A stretch of DNA of 64,000 bases, from the NCBI RefSeq assembly GCF_037893015.1, contig NC_133663.1, forward strand, positions 223,569,193-223,633,192, in the 5' to 3' direction. Below are positions 9,837 to 21,732 of the stretch, in pieces. The translations under genes were made by a program, and so were the position numbers. The notes under the pieces are model-generated. The model saw only the letters and a program-made list of their open reading frames with translations. It had not been told where the DNA came from and did no database searches. This DNA is from Macrotis lagotis (taxonomy: Eukaryota; Chordata; Mammalia; Peramelemorphia; Peramelidae). Positions within the stretch are counted from its first letter, which is position 1. Each line of letters starts with the position of its first letter.

Positions 9837-11014
9837 CTATGCTTCACCTGAGTCCTGTATTTGAAGATCAAAACTTCTGTTCAGCTCTGGCCATTCCAAC
9901 AGGAACATTTGAAATTCCCTGGGTTCATTGAAAGTCCATCTTTTTCCCTGGAAGAGGACATTCAGTTTTGCTGGGTAGTTGATTCTCGGTTGCATTCTGA
10001 GCTCTTTTGCCTTCCGTAACATTATATTCCAAGCCCTACAAGCTTTTAATGTAGTTGCTGCTAAATCCTGTGTGATCCTGACTGCAGCTCCACAGTATTT
10101 GAATTGTGTCCTTCTGGCTGCTTGTAATATTTTCTCTTTGACTTGGGAGTTCTGGAACTTGGCTATACTATTCCTGGTGGTTGTTTTTTTTTTTTTTTTT
10201 TGGATCTCTTTCTAGGGGAGATCAGTGGATTCTCTCCATTTCTATTTTGACCTCTGCTTCTAGGATATTCGAACAATTTTCCTGTAGTAATTCTTTGAAA
10301 AGGCTCTTTTCCTGATCATGACTTTTAGGTATTCCAATAATTTTTAAATTATCTTTCCTAAATCTGTTTTCCATATCAGTTGTTTTTTTCAATGCGATAT
10401 TTCACATTTTCTTCTAATTTTTCATTCTTTTGGTTTTGAAGTATTGAGTCCTGATGTGTCATAAAATCAGCAATCTCCCTGAGTTCTATTCTTTGTCTGA
10501 AGGATTTGTTTTCCTCAGAGACCTTTCTTATCTCCTTTTCCAATCTTGCCAGTTTTGCTTTTTAAAGCATTCTTCTCCTTAATAACTTTTTGACCTGTTT
10601 TATCCATTTGACCTAAGCTGGCTTTTAACATGTTATTTTTTTCAGCATTTTTTGGATCTCCTTGACTAAGCTGCTGACTTAATTTTCATGTTTTTCCTGC
10701 ATCTCCCTCATTTCTTTTCCCAATTTTTCTTCTATCTCCCTCACTTGATTTTCAAAGTTTTTTTTGAGCTCTGTCAAAGCCTGAGCCCAATTTCTATTTT
10801 TCCTGGAGTCTTTAGATACAGGATCTTGTACTTTCTCATCTTCAGACTGAGTGTTTTGATCCTTCTTTGGATCACAGGCAAAGTGTTTCTCAATGGTGTT
10901 CCACTTTTTTCTCTGCTTACTCATTTTCCCAGCCTGAGCCTGGTTTTGGGGGTGTTTCTTGAGCTTTTGGGACACTCCCACAAGGATCTCAGTGTGTGAG
11001 GCTCCGTTCTCCAT
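9837..11014 (-). pseudogene. HAL1/L1 ORF1p remnant
   Basis: The N-terminal frame (11014-10679, 111 codons) reads MENGASHTEILVGVSQKL, passes a basic segment with MSKQRKKWNTIEKHF, and becomes a charged coiled coil (ELKKNFENQVREIEEKLGKE). The C-terminal frame (10022-9837) carries INYPAKLNVLFQGKRWTFNE and FLLEWPELNRSF, the ORF1p C-terminal domain. Between them the frame is broken; an A17 run on the sense strand (10184-10201) is one obvious slip site. The whole region is about 390 codons, normal for L1 ORF1p. ORF1p would coat the element's own RNA in the cytoplasm, but ORF2p must come from L1. Either M of MENG or M of MSKQ could be the original start. Confidence 0.75.
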
Positions 11015-11661
11015 CCTGCCAAGGGGCTGAGGTGGGGGGGGGGGACCCTGCTGTTCTATGTGGGGGCCTAGACTCCAATCAGGATCTGAATGTGGTCAGA
11101 ACCCCAGAGTCCTGTTCCAGGGACAGAGGACAGAGCTCAGCAGTCTCTCTCTGCACTCATGTCCTGGGTGCTCCTGCTTACCAGCTTCTGCTTTCTGTTC
11201 CTGGCTCTGGGCTGCTGCAGCCACACTGCTCTCTGTGTGTATTGAGGGCTGGACTTCACGTGCTCACTCTGGCAGAGGTCCCCCCTGCTGATCCCCCAAG
11301 TTGTGCTCAGTGCCCCCTGGGGGTGTAGGTCAGGAAACTGCCCTGCTGCTGTGAGCTGTGGCTACCAGCACCCTGGGGCTGCCTCTGGGAGGCTGAAATT
11401 CCTACTCTTTGGCAGGCCACCCTTCTAGTGAAGGCTGAAGTTCCTTCCCTCTGGCAGGCCACCCCTCTGGCGGGCCGCCCCTCCAACCTCGGGGAGCAGA
11501 GCCTTTCCACTGTTTTCCAAGTTACCTTGAGTTGGAGAATTGCTTCATTGGGTCCTTCTGTGGGTTCTGTCTCTTGAAATTTTAGTTAGAGCCTTTAGTT
11601 TATAAGTTTTAAGAGAGAGCACCTAAGACATCCTGTCTTGTTGCCATCTTGGCTCCACCCC
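11015..11661 (-). promoter_or_regulatory. 5'UTR/promoter of the HAL1-like element with YY1-type site
   Basis: A GC-rich segment at the 5' end of the element. The first bases on the minus strand contain GCCAAGATGGC (11643-11652 on the plus strand as GCCATCTTGG), a match to the YY1 core that human L1 uses to set its transcription start. The promoter role is inferred from position and motif. Confidence 0.55.
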
Positions 11662-11674
11662 CAAAATAGTTATT
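11662..11674. repeat. Target-site duplication, right copy
   Basis: CAAAATAGTTATT, identical to 8441-8453. ORF1 of the interrupted L1 resumes directly after it. Confidence 0.95.
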
Positions 11675-12067
11675 GAAAGAATATATCAATCCCCTCCTGA
11701 AAGAGATCCCAAAATGTAAACATCAAGGAATATTGTGGCCAAATTTCAGGACTATCAGATAAAAAGAAAATCCTGCAAGCAGCCAGAAACAGTTCAGATA
11801 CCAAGGAGCCACAGTAATGATTACACAGGACCTACCTGCATCAACATTAAGGGATTGAAGGCCTGGAATATGATATTCTGAAGAGCAAGGGAGCTTGGAA
11901 TGCAGCCAAGAATTCACTATCCTGAAAAATTGAGCCTTCTCTTCCAGGGGAAAAGATGGACATTTAATGACATAGGAGACTTCCAACTTTTCTTGATGAA
12001 AAGACCAGAGCTAAATAGAAAAATTTGGACTTCAAAGAGGAGACTCAATAGATCCATGAAAAGGTAA
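11675..12067 (+). pseudogene. L1 ORF1p C-terminal remnant (3' part of split L1)
   Basis: The plus strand continues ORF1 after the insertion: a block equivalent to AKFQDYQIKRKILQAARN, a PTSTLRD-like segment and a FPGEKMDI-like end, closing at KR-stop at about 12067. The matching upstream part (8103-8440) holds the end of the coiled coil and the ENRSSRDNLRIIGLPEHIE block. Stops and shifts interrupt the frame. It matches 45.15-45.53 kb. Confidence 0.7.
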
Positions 12068-12661
12068 AAAAAGGAAAAAAGAAAAAAAAACTGCTATCCA
12101 ATAAGATGAAATTGAGTATGTTCCTACCTAGGGAGATAGATTCTCATAACTCTTGAGAATTTTAACTCTATTAGAGAGAATAGATTTAGTCAGAAGTAAT
12201 GGAAATTCATGACTTGTCTGTGAGTCTGAATGATTTAAAAACAACATCTCCTTAAAAAGAAGGGACAGTAAAGATATGGGAGGATGGAGGAGACTGGATG
12301 GGATAAATCACATTACATGAAGAGGCACAAAGGACCTATTGCAATAGAGTGGAATAATGGAGGAGGTAAAAGCTGCCTGAATCTTTCTCTCATCTGATTT
12401 GGATCAAAGAATGATTAACATACACACACTCAGTTAAGTTAAGAAACTTATTAATACTTTTCAAATATTAAAAGGAGAAAAGGGGAGGAGGAGGAAAAGG
12501 AGGACTAACAGAAGGAAAGGAAGGAAGAAGGGCAAAGGGAAAGGGGAAAGATAGGGGAAGTGAGTGGATATAGGAGGACAAACAAGGAGGTGGTATTCAG
12601 AAGTAAAATACTGGGAAATATGGTTAAAGTAAAAAGAGGGGAAATACAGAGGGAAGATAAC

Positions 12662-15600
12662 ATGGAAGGTGATAAAGAGTTAGTAATTATAACTTTGAAT
12701 GTGAATGGGATGATCTCTCCTATAAAACATAAGCAAATAGTAGAGTGGATTAAAAACCAGAATCCTACAATATGTTGCTTACAAGAAACTCATTTGAAGC
12801 AGAGAGATACATTTGGAGTAAAGGTAATTTAGAGAAGAATATATTTTGCTTCAGCTGCAGTGAAAAAGGAAAAGCAATAAGGAAGGAAACTATATCCTTT
12901 TAAAAGGTACCTAGACAATGAAGCAATTTCAATACTAAATATGTATGAATCAAGTGGTATAGCCTCCAAATTCTTAAAGGAGCCATAGGAAGACATAGAC
13001 AGCAAAACTCTATTGTTGGGGGATCTCAAGTTCTCTCTCTCAGATTTAGATACATGTAACCATAAAATAAACAAGAAGGAAGTTAAGGAGGTAAATAGAA
13101 GGTTAGAAAACCTAGAAATGATAGACTGTTGGAGAAGATTGAATGGGGATAGAAAGGAATATACTTTTTCTGCAGTATATGATACTTACACCAAAATTGA
13201 CCTTGTACTAGGACATAAAAACCTAATGATCAATTGGAGAAAGGCTGAAATAATGAATACTTCATTCTCAGATCATAATGAAATAAAAATCACATGGAAT
13301 AAAGGGCCATGGAGAGACAGATCAAAAATTGATTGGAAAATAAATAACCTCATTTTTAAGAATGAGTGGATCAAGCAACAAATTATATAGAGAATTAATG
13401 ATTTTATCCTTGATAATGACAATAATGAAACAATATACCAAAACTTTGGGATACAGCAAAGCCAGTTAGTAGGGATAATTATATCTTTTACTGTTTACAT
13501 GAATAAAATAAAGAAAGAGGAAATCAATGAACTAAGAATGCAACTAAAAAAATAGAGAAAGAACAAATCAAACCCCCCAACTAAATACCAAATTAGAAAT
13601 TCTAAAAATTAAAGGTGAAATTAATAAAATTGAAAGTAAATCAACTATTGAACTTATTAATGAAACCAAGAGTTAGTTTTATGAAAAAAACAATAAAATT
13701 GATAAACCTTTGGTTAATTTGATTAAAAACAAAGAAAGAAGAAAAACAAATTACTAGTATCATAAATGAAAAAAGGGAAACTCACCACCAATGAAGAGGA
13801 AATTAAAGTAATAATTCAGAATTATTTTGCCCAACTCTATGCCAATAAATTTGATAATCTAGGTGAAATGGATGAATAGTTACAAAAATATGTTTCCCAG
13901 GTTAAATGATATATAATACTTAAATAACTATATATCAGAAAAAGAAATTTAACAAGTTATCATTGAACTCCCTAAGAAAAAATCTCCAGGGCCAGATGGA
14001 TTCACAAGGGAATTTTATCAAGCATGTAAGGAACAATTGGTTCCAATTCCATATAAACTCTTTGGAAAAATAGGTGAAGAAGCAACTTTGCCTAACTCCT
14101 TCTATGACAGCATTATGGTTCTGAAATCTAAAGCAGTAAAAGTCAAAACAGAGTAAGAAAAATTATAGTCCAATTTCTCTAATGAATATGGATGCAAAAT
14201 CTTAAATAAAATCTTTGCAAAGCAATTACAGCAAGTTATCACTAGGATAATAGATTATGACCAAGCAGAATTTATCCCAGGAATGCAGGGTTGGTTCAAT
14301 ATTAGGAAAATTGTCAGTATCATAGACTATATCAATAACAAATCTAATAGATATTATATGATTATCTCAATAGATGCTGAAAAAGCCTTTGACAAAATAC
14401 AACACCCATTCTTCCTAAAAAACACTAGAAAATGTAGGAATAAATGGATTGGTCCTTAGAATGATTAACATTATCTATCTGAAACCATCAAAAAGCATTA
14501 TATGCAATGGGGATAAGCTACAGGCATTCCCAATAAGATCAGGGGTGAAACAAGGATGCCTGTTATCACCACTACTATTCAACATCATATTAGAAATGTT
14601 AGCTTCAGCAATAAGGGAAGAAAAAGAAATTGAAGGAAGTAGAATTGGACGGAAGAAACAAAACTTTCACTCTTTGAAGATGACATGATGGCATACCTAG
14701 AGAATCCTAAAGTCATCTAAAAAACTATGAGAAACAATTAGCAACTTTAGTAAAGATATAGGATATAAAATGAACCCTCAAAAAATCTCAGCATTTCTAT
14801 ACATTAATATCAAGATACAGCAGCAAGAGCTAGAAAGAGTAATTTATTTAAAGTAACTTCAGATAGTATAAAATACTTGGGAATATACATACCAAGGCAG
14901 ACTCAGAAACTATGAATACTATAAAACACTCTTCACACAAATAAAATCAGATTTAAATAACTGGGCAAATATCAACTACTCATATAATAAAAATGACAAT
15001 TCTACCTAAATTAATCTACTTATTTAGTGACTTACCAATCAAACTTCTAAAAAATTACTTTAATGAGCTAGAACTTGTAACTAAATTCATATGGAAAAAC
15101 AAAAAGTCAAGAATATCTAGGGATTTAATTGAAAAAAAGTGCAGAAAAAGGTGACCTAGCCTTGCCAGATCTAAAATTTTACTACAAAGCATCAATCATC
15201 AAAACTGTCTGGTATTGGGGCAGATAGGTGGCACAGTGGGTAGAACACCAGCTCTGGAGTCAGGAGGAGCTGAGTTCAAATCCGACCTCATACACTTAAT
15301 AATTACCTAGCTGTGTGACCTTGGACAAGTCACTTAGCCTCATTGCCTTTCAAAAGCTAAAAAAAACTGTCTGGTATTGGTTAAGAAATAGAATAGTGGA
15401 TCAGTAGAATAGATTAGGTGCAAAAGAGACAGCAGGAAATGTTTATAGTAATCTGCTGTTTGATAAACCCAAGGAGTCCAGCTTCTGGGATAAGAATTTG
15501 CTCTTTGATAAAAACTTTTAGGAAAATTGGAAGTTAGTATGGAAGAAACTTGGATTAGACCAACATCTCACACCCTATACCAACAAGATCAAAATGGGTA

Positions 15601-16440
15601 CAAGATTTAGACATAAAAGATAATATTATAAGCAAACTAGGAGATCAAGGAATAGTTTACCTGTCAGATCTATGGAAAGGGAAGCAGTTTATGACAAGGA
15701 GAAGATGGAGAATAACATTAAAAACAAATTAGATAATTTTGATTACATTAAATTAAAAAGCGTTTGCACAGACAAAATCACTTTAACAAGATCAAAAGAA
15801 ATGTAGTAAATTGGGAAACAATTTTTACAACTAGAATTTCTGACAAAGGACTCATTTCTAAAATATATAGAGAACTGAGTTAAATGTATAAAAGCCAAAC
15901 CAAATGTTCAAAGGATATGCAAATGCAATTTACAGTTGAGGAAATCAAAGCTATCCATGGTCATAGGAAAAATTGCTCTAAATCATTTCTGATTAGTGAA
16001 ATGAAAATTAAAGCATCTGTGAGGTACCACCTCACACATCTCAGACTGGCCAATATGGCCAGAAAGGATAATATTCTATATTGGAAGGGATGTGGGAAAT
16101 CTAGGGCACTAATACATTGTTGGTGGAGCTGTAAACTTATCTAACCTTTCTGGAGAGCAATCTGGAATTATGCCCAAAAGACAATAAAATGTGCATACCC
16201 TTTGATCCAGCAATATCACCACTGGGTCTATACTCTGAAGAGATAATTCAAAAATGATAAAAACTTCGCTTATACAAAAATATTCATAGCAGCTCTGAAT
16301 GGCTGAACAAATTGTGGTATATGCATGTTATGAAACACTATTGTTTTATTAGAAACCAAGAGTGATGGGAAAGACTTGCATGAACTGATAATGAGTGAGA
16401 TGAGCAGAACCAGAAGAACATTGCCTTCGGCAACATGGAG
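12662..16440 (+). pseudogene. L1 ORF2p remnant (endonuclease and reverse transcriptase)
   Basis: ORF2p is the L1 endonuclease/reverse transcriptase. The likely original start is the ATG at 12662, giving MEGDKELVIITLNVNG, which keeps the start codon lost in the copy at 46.3 kb. Visible pieces include NPTICCLQETHLKQRD (endonuclease), KEYTF...TKIDLVLGHKN near 13190, an RT block with [10 protein letters not shown] near 14370, GVKQGCLLSPLLFNIILEML at 14545-14604, a decayed FADD region (an E replaces A) near 14675, and WKGCGKS...LIHCWWSCKLI near 16085-16144. Many frameshifts and stops split it, and a SINE interrupts it at 15219. It is dead and older than the L1 at 43.7-50.5 kb. Confidence 0.85.
15219..15362 (+). 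mobile_element. WSINE1-like SINE with perfect 18-bp TSD
   Basis: A complete SINE inserted in the L1 ORF2 remnant. AAAACTGTCTGGTATTGG at 15201-15218 and 15363-15380 flanks it exactly. Confidence 0.95.
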
Positions 16441-16859
16441 ATGCTTATTGGACTTGCTCATTTCATCAATGCAATAATTAGGGACAATTTTGGAGTATCT
16501 GCAATGGAGAATACCATCTATATCCAGAGAAAGAATTGTGAAGTATAAACAAAGACTAAAGTCTATTACCTTCAATTTTTTTATTAAAAGGAGTGTCTTA
16601 TACACTACATAATTTTGCTATCTCTAATATTTTATTTTCTCCTCAAGGATATGGTTTTTCTCCTAATGCATTGAATTTCGATCAATGTATAGCATGGATA
16701 CAATGTAAAGATTATCAGATTGCCTTCAGTGGGGGGATGGGGAAGGGAAGGGAGCGTGGAGGAACGATTGTAAAATTCAACACCTTACAGAAAATAATGG
16801 GTAGAAACTACTATTGTATATTATTGGGAAACAAATAAAATATTAATTTAAAAAATAGT

Positions 16860-17200
16860 GAGACATTTAAAAAACTAGAAGCAAGTGGGTACTCATTAAT
16901 CAAAGAAAGACAGAACAAAAACAAATTTAAAAGGAATAGTATTATGCAGTAAGTAGTGAAGAGAAATTCAGGAAAATTTATATGAAATGATTACGGAAGG
17001 AAATACCATAACCTGAAGGACAATTACACAATGACTTTAGTAATTTACATAAAAAGAATACAAGAATGAAGTCAAATGCAGAAAAATTATAAAGACCAAA
17101 CTTGACCCCTAAGAATCTGTAAAGAAGCATTTCTCTTTTTTTTTTTTTTAAAGAGGAAGGGGAGATTGTAGAATGATGAGATGTTGCATGTACTATCCAA
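16860..17200 (+). mobile_element. Probable old L1 3'UTR fragment
   Basis: Motif order (a GGAAAATTTATATGAAATGA block, ACAATTACACAATGACTTTA, then GGGGAGATTGTAGAATGATG) follows the 3'UTR of an older L1 subfamily like the one at 57.8 kb. Similarity is weak. Confidence 0.4.
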
Positions 17201-17540
17201 CTTATTTACTAAATAGTTGGACTTTTGCTAGCCCATTTTTCATTTTTACAAGCGAGGGATTATCTGGAGGGTAGGAAAGTATATACTGAAATGACTGCAA
17301 TATAAAAACAAAAGTCATAAATAGAACTTTTTTGTAAAAAAAAAGAAAGTTATAATTAATAATGTACACCAGTTTTTGTGATGTCAAGGGACCAAACAAT
17401 AAAGTCAATTGGAATTCTAAGCGCCTGTTAGCTTTGTTAATGCCAAATCTCAGTAAGGACCAGATTGAAAACTCATTCTTCTGCATCCCCAAGAGGAATA
17501 ATTTTTGTTCTTGAATGTGCACTCTTCCTCTAGATAAGAT
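17201..17540. other. Unassigned interval
   Basis: No recognised gene or repeat; the reverse-strand frame here has no known motifs. Confidence 0.35.
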
Positions 17541-19582
17541 GAATGAAGTTTAAGGGTTCTCCATTTCCCCCATTGTGCTTTCTTTATTATATAAACTTCT
17601 GGCACTCTCCATTTTGGGGGGGTAATTTTCCCCTTTCCTCCTTTTTTTCTTCATCCCCTTCCCAGGGCATTCCTCTTCCCTACTCTTTCCATTCTTCTTT
17701 TGAGATCATCCAAACATAAAGAATCATACTCAGGCCTTCTATCTAATTAGATTTCCTCTATAACCCATAGTGATGATTAAGTTCTGAGGGAATATATGTA
17801 TCATACTCCTGTATAAGAATGTAAACTGTTTAACCTTGGTTAATCTCTTACAATTTATTCTTCATGTTTACCTTTTTATGCTTCTCTTAACTCCTGTATC
17901 ATATTTTCTATTTAGCTTTAAAAAAGATGTTTTTACCCTATAGGAATATACTTAGTTTTGTTTAATAGGTTTTCTTGATTGTAAGTCTAGATATATCCTT
18001 TAGTTTCTGGAATATCATATTCCAAGCTCTCCACTCTTTTATAGTGGGAATTGTTAAATTTTGTTTAAATCTGATTATTGCTCTAAAGTACTTCAATGCT
18101 ATCTTCTGATCACTTGCAAAAGTTTTTCCTTGACATTGGAGCTCTGGATTTTGACTATTAACATCCTTGGGCATTTTTACTTTGGGATTTCTTTTAGGAG
18201 TTGATTAGTAGAATCTTTCAGTTTCTATTTTACCCTTTGTTTCTAAAATATCTGTAAAGGTTTTTATGATTTATTGAAGTTTGAGGTATGTATTTTTTTT
18301 TTGTTCATGGCTTTTAAGTAGTCCAGTGATTCTGGAATTATTTCTCTTCAATCTGTTTCTCATGTCAGTTGCACTTGGTCAATTCTAATTTTCAAGGAAT
18401 CATTTTCTTTAGTAAGGTAAATTTTCTTTTTTTGAAGCTGTTAATTTTTTTCATATCTTTCTTCACTAGTTGTCATTTCTTTCCCCTGTTTTTCCTCTAC
18501 CACTCACATTTGATTAATGAAATCATTTTTAACTTTTTAATAAAATTCTTACTTTAACACTTCTGGTTATTCTTGTTTGACTTGTGTCCAAGCTGACTTT
18601 ATTTTGAAGCTTTGCTAATAGGTTTTTCTAATTTTATTCTGTTCTTCTGTTTGTACCTTGAACTGATTTCATTCTCATCACAATAAATTTCAATGGTAAC
18701 ATTATTTTTTTATTTCCTCACTTTTTTTCTGATCTGCTTCTAGATCTTTGACTTTATAATAGTATTGGACTCTGAACAATTTTTAGAAGGGGTGTATCTG
18801 TTCTTTTATATTCTCTCCTGCTTTTGCGACTTAGTTGAGGGAGGTCTGCAAGTTTTCAGTGCTTCCAAAGTAGTGGGTTCAAGGGTGAAATCTGTTCACT
18901 GCCCTCCTGGTTTAAGCTCTGTAAGTTCCTGATGCAAGTTTGAATCTGTTCTTGGCTTGTGTTTGAGTAGACAACTGCTGGAGTCAGTCACTGCTAGCTC
19001 CTGGAGGCTCTTTAGATTCAAAGCTACTGAAATGCTTGCTCCTCTTTGTACTAGAATGCATGACCTGGTTTCAAGGCTTGAAGACCTTTATCTTGGACTG
19101 TAGACTTGAATTGAGTTGCCACTCTTCTCCTGGTATCAAAGCCACAAAGTATGTTTTAAGGTCACTGTTCCTTGACACTTTCTCTCATCTTTGATCTGTG
19201 ATCCAGAGCAAGAGAGTGGGCATTAGAATTGCCAGAGAGTACCTTTTTGAGTACCTAGTGCTAGTCCAAGGATCCCTTGGCATTCTTTACTGCCCCAGAG
19301 CTTCCTGTTCTGTTGTACTGTTTGAAGACCTCTTTTTGTCTCTCAGATTCGGAATGCTATATGTTCTCCTAGTCTGACCCTATAGATCCAATGTTCACAG
19401 ACTTTTCTATCTACCTCAGCTTCCCTGGCATGGAAAAATACTCACGATGATTTTTTCTTGCCTCCACCAATCAGAATTTGGTCTGGTGCATTTTCTAGAT
19501 TACTGTAGAATAAAGCCTAGTGGTGAACCTACTCTGCTTCTCTACATCTTCCTACTCTATCATCTTGACCTTGTCCCACCCA
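17540..19582 (-). mobile_element. HAL1/L1 element, reverse strand, with 5' end but no ORF2
   Basis: Minus-strand order: a 5' end GGGTGGGACAAGGTCAAGAT at 19581, a long 5'UTR to about 18800, an ORF1 remnant to about 17980, and a spacer-like 3' part to about 17540. No ORF2 sequence follows, so it is either a HAL1 element or an L1 broken after ORF1. The ORF1 C-terminal frame (18174-17962) carries a KIALKYFRAIIRFKQNLTIP segment followed by EWRAWNMIFQKL. It is older than the element at 8454-11661. Confidence 0.65.
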
Positions 19583-19639
19583 AACAACAAATTAACTATT
19601 TATACACATAATATGTCCTGGACATGATAGAGTGACCAG

Positions 19640-19800
19640 GGGATTTTCATATAAGATAGTGTTCTGAAAACTTTGTACTATGTGTAAGCTTGAGCAAATC
19701 TCATAATTTCTCTAGGTTTCAGTTTTTTAATTTGCAAAAAGAAATGGTTTAGACTGCATGGTTTCTAAGATCTCTTCTAGTTCTTAATCTATGATTCTAT
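19640..19800 (+). mobile_element. MIR-family SINE, 3' half
   Basis: GTGTAAGCTTGAGCAAATCT, TCTCTAGGTTTCAGTTTTTT and the end CTAGTTCTTAATCTATGATTC are MIR core and tail blocks. Confidence 0.6.
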
Positions 19801-21139
19801 GACATACAGACTGAAATGGGCTCTGATGGTGAAACTAAGACCATTGAACTTACTTTGACACCTGGGACATTCCAGGCAGCAGTCATCTAAATCATCTGTA
19901 TATTGAGGCAACCATTGGTTTAATTTAAAGTTGATCAAATAACCAGCTGCATTTAAACAACAACACTTTGTTATTTCTGCACATGGGAAAAAATTTAGAA
20001 ACATGAACTATTACATTTTCAAGGAAATAGGAAAATTTAAGCAGATTTTCCCTAAGCAAAATATATTCCTAAGTAAAATAACTACATAGTAAAAAAAATT
20101 TAAATCATAACTTGAAAAAAATGAGAAAATCTGTTAAATGTAGAATGTCATCAATTCAGGCTAGTAACTGAGATAAGAGGAAAAGACCATTATTATCCTA
20201 TTACCTTCCCCTAAAATTTTACTTCATTTTGTTTGATGGAATCTTTTCCTTGTATAAAAAAAATACACAAAAAGGCTATATCCTGTTTACAGTTCCACTT
20301 CAGCAGACTTCAAATTATTACCTAAGGCTGAGTGTATTAACTCTGTCTGTTGGCAAGAGAAGAACCCTCTCATGTTATGTAATTATAGTTTAAGGAAACA
20401 GTAATGAAGAGGCTTAACAGGCCCAGGCCTGTTTTCTGTTGTCTTGAGGCGTCGACAGCTAGTCTGTGGTTGTGGTCACTTCAAGTTTGAAAGGGAATCA
20501 TATCGCCAGTCAAAACAATATTTGGAAGGAAGTTTATCATTCCCCATTTCACATAGAGTGGGTAGAATGATTTGGGTGAGGTAAGATGACTTCAGGAATG
20601 AATCCTGACTGTGGGGATACTGTGAGATTGAGCCACCTAATCACTATTCTATGCCTGAAATTATCTGGAAAAAAGTCATTGGGAATCTTGGGTACATTAA
20701 GGTTTTTGGACAAGCTATCTGCAGAAAGAATTACCTAAAAAGTACACGTATGAGATAAGATGGAGCTATAAAGATAATTTAGAGAGAAATTTTTATCACT
20801 TTCCCTTTTTTATTTTGTGTAGCTTTTCTGAACTGATTGTTAATAGATTCAGAGCTACAAATGAGAATAATTAGGTGTCAGCATAGACATCAACAAACAT
20901 TTGGGGAGAATCTATTCTAAGTAAAAGACTCACTGTATTAACCAATGAAAATGGACCTCTCATATGATTGGATCATCGATAAATATGATTGGTATAGTAT
21001 GGCAGTAGGGGAGGAGAAGGGGAATACTATTAACAACAAAAAATAAATCCACAAATCTCAAGTTTTAGTCAATAGCTTTCATCTTTTTTTTACAGGCTAA
21101 ACTTTTAGTCTATCTTATTGATTTATTGCAATAATGCCC
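19801..21139. other. Unassigned interval
   Basis: No gene, RNA or repeat recognised over 1.3 kb. A short CpG-containing patch (GAGGCGTCGACAGC) lies near 20450. This may be single-copy sequence or very old repeats. Confidence 0.35.
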
Positions 21140-21352
21140 TTGGGACAGTTAAGTGACATAGTACATAGAGTTGCTAGACTAGGAGATAGACTCATCTTTC
21201 TGAGTTCAAATTTTGCCTCAGACATTTACAAGCTGTGTGACCTTAATCAAGCCACTTAACCTCTATCTGACTCACTTTCCTCAACTGCAAAAATGGCAAT
21301 AATATTAGAACCTAGCTCCAAGAGTTAATGTGAATATCAAATGAGATTATTA
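21140..21352 (+). mobile_element. MIR/THER1-type SINE
   Basis: Blocks GGGACAGTTAAGTGACATAG, GAGTTCAAATTTTGCCTCAG, AAGCTGTGTGACCTTAATCA and a TCAACTGCAAAAATGGCAAT region. Confidence 0.75.
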
Positions 21353-21383
21353 TTAAGGACTTCCCATGTTAAATAGTGGGAAT

Positions 21384-21535
21384 AGGGTGGCTAGGTGGTG
21401 TAGTGGATAAAGCACCAGTCTTGGAGTCAGGAGTACCTAGGTTCAAATCTGGTCTCAGACACTTAGTAATTACCTAGCTGTGTGGCCTTGGGCAAGCCAC
21501 TTAACCCCATTTGCCTTGCAAAAATGAAAAAAATA
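21384..21535 (+). mobile_element. WSINE1-like SINE
   Basis: A full-length copy from GGGTGGCTAGGTGGTGTAGT to TTGCCTTGCAAAAATG plus an A-rich tail. No convincing target-site duplication. Confidence 0.85.
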
Positions 21536-21732
21536 AATAATTACTAGGAATACAAATAATAAAAAGAAAGACTTCCCTCAAGAAACTAACCATCTATTGA
21601 GGATATAATTTAATTAATATTTGTCTCCTTCCCTTTCCTGGAAGAAGAGTAGAAGCAGAAAGTTAAGGACAAGGTAGGATGATTCTGTCTTTAGTCAAAA
21701 GTTCTGGCTGCTGTGCTAGGAAGGGCATTATG

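Larger units (their letters stand above)
8454..11661 (-). mobile_element. Full-length HAL1-like composite retrotransposon with antisense SINE modules
   Basis: Read on the minus strand, the parts are: a 5' end GGGGGTGGAGCCAAGATGGC at 11661, a GC-rich 5'UTR to about 11014, one L1-type ORF1 (11014-9837), a short spacer, a purine-rich segment (9540-9376), an antisense SINE-derived block (9375-9222), a conserved segment to about 9030, an (ATT)n run, two further antisense SINE modules (8966-8829 and 8785-8636), and an A-rich 3' end at 8454. There is no ORF2 anywhere. A perfect 13-bp target-site duplication bounds it, so it is a complete L1-mobilised insertion, not a chance cluster. HAL1 ('half-L1') elements are known in mammals. 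The three SINE modules are the unusual part; whether the last two moved with it or arrived later is not settled. Confidence 0.8.
8103..16856 (+). mobile_element. 5'-truncated L1 LINE split by a HAL1-like insertion
   Basis: The L1 starts inside the ORF1 coiled-coil region (TTCTCTCAAAACC matches 44.78 kb). It continues at 11675 after the composite element at 8454-11661, finishes ORF1 at 12067, passes a purine-rich spacer (12068-12661), an ORF2 remnant (12662 to about 16440) and a 3'UTR that ends in an A-rich tail near 16856. A SINE sits at 15219-15362. The 5' truncation and scattered frameshifts mark it as dead. No clear target-site duplication was found at its outer ends. Confidence 0.9.

Noticed and set aside
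10996-11328. GC-rich forward frame of 110 codons
   Set aside because: Antisense of the HAL1-like 5'UTR; open only because of GC composition.
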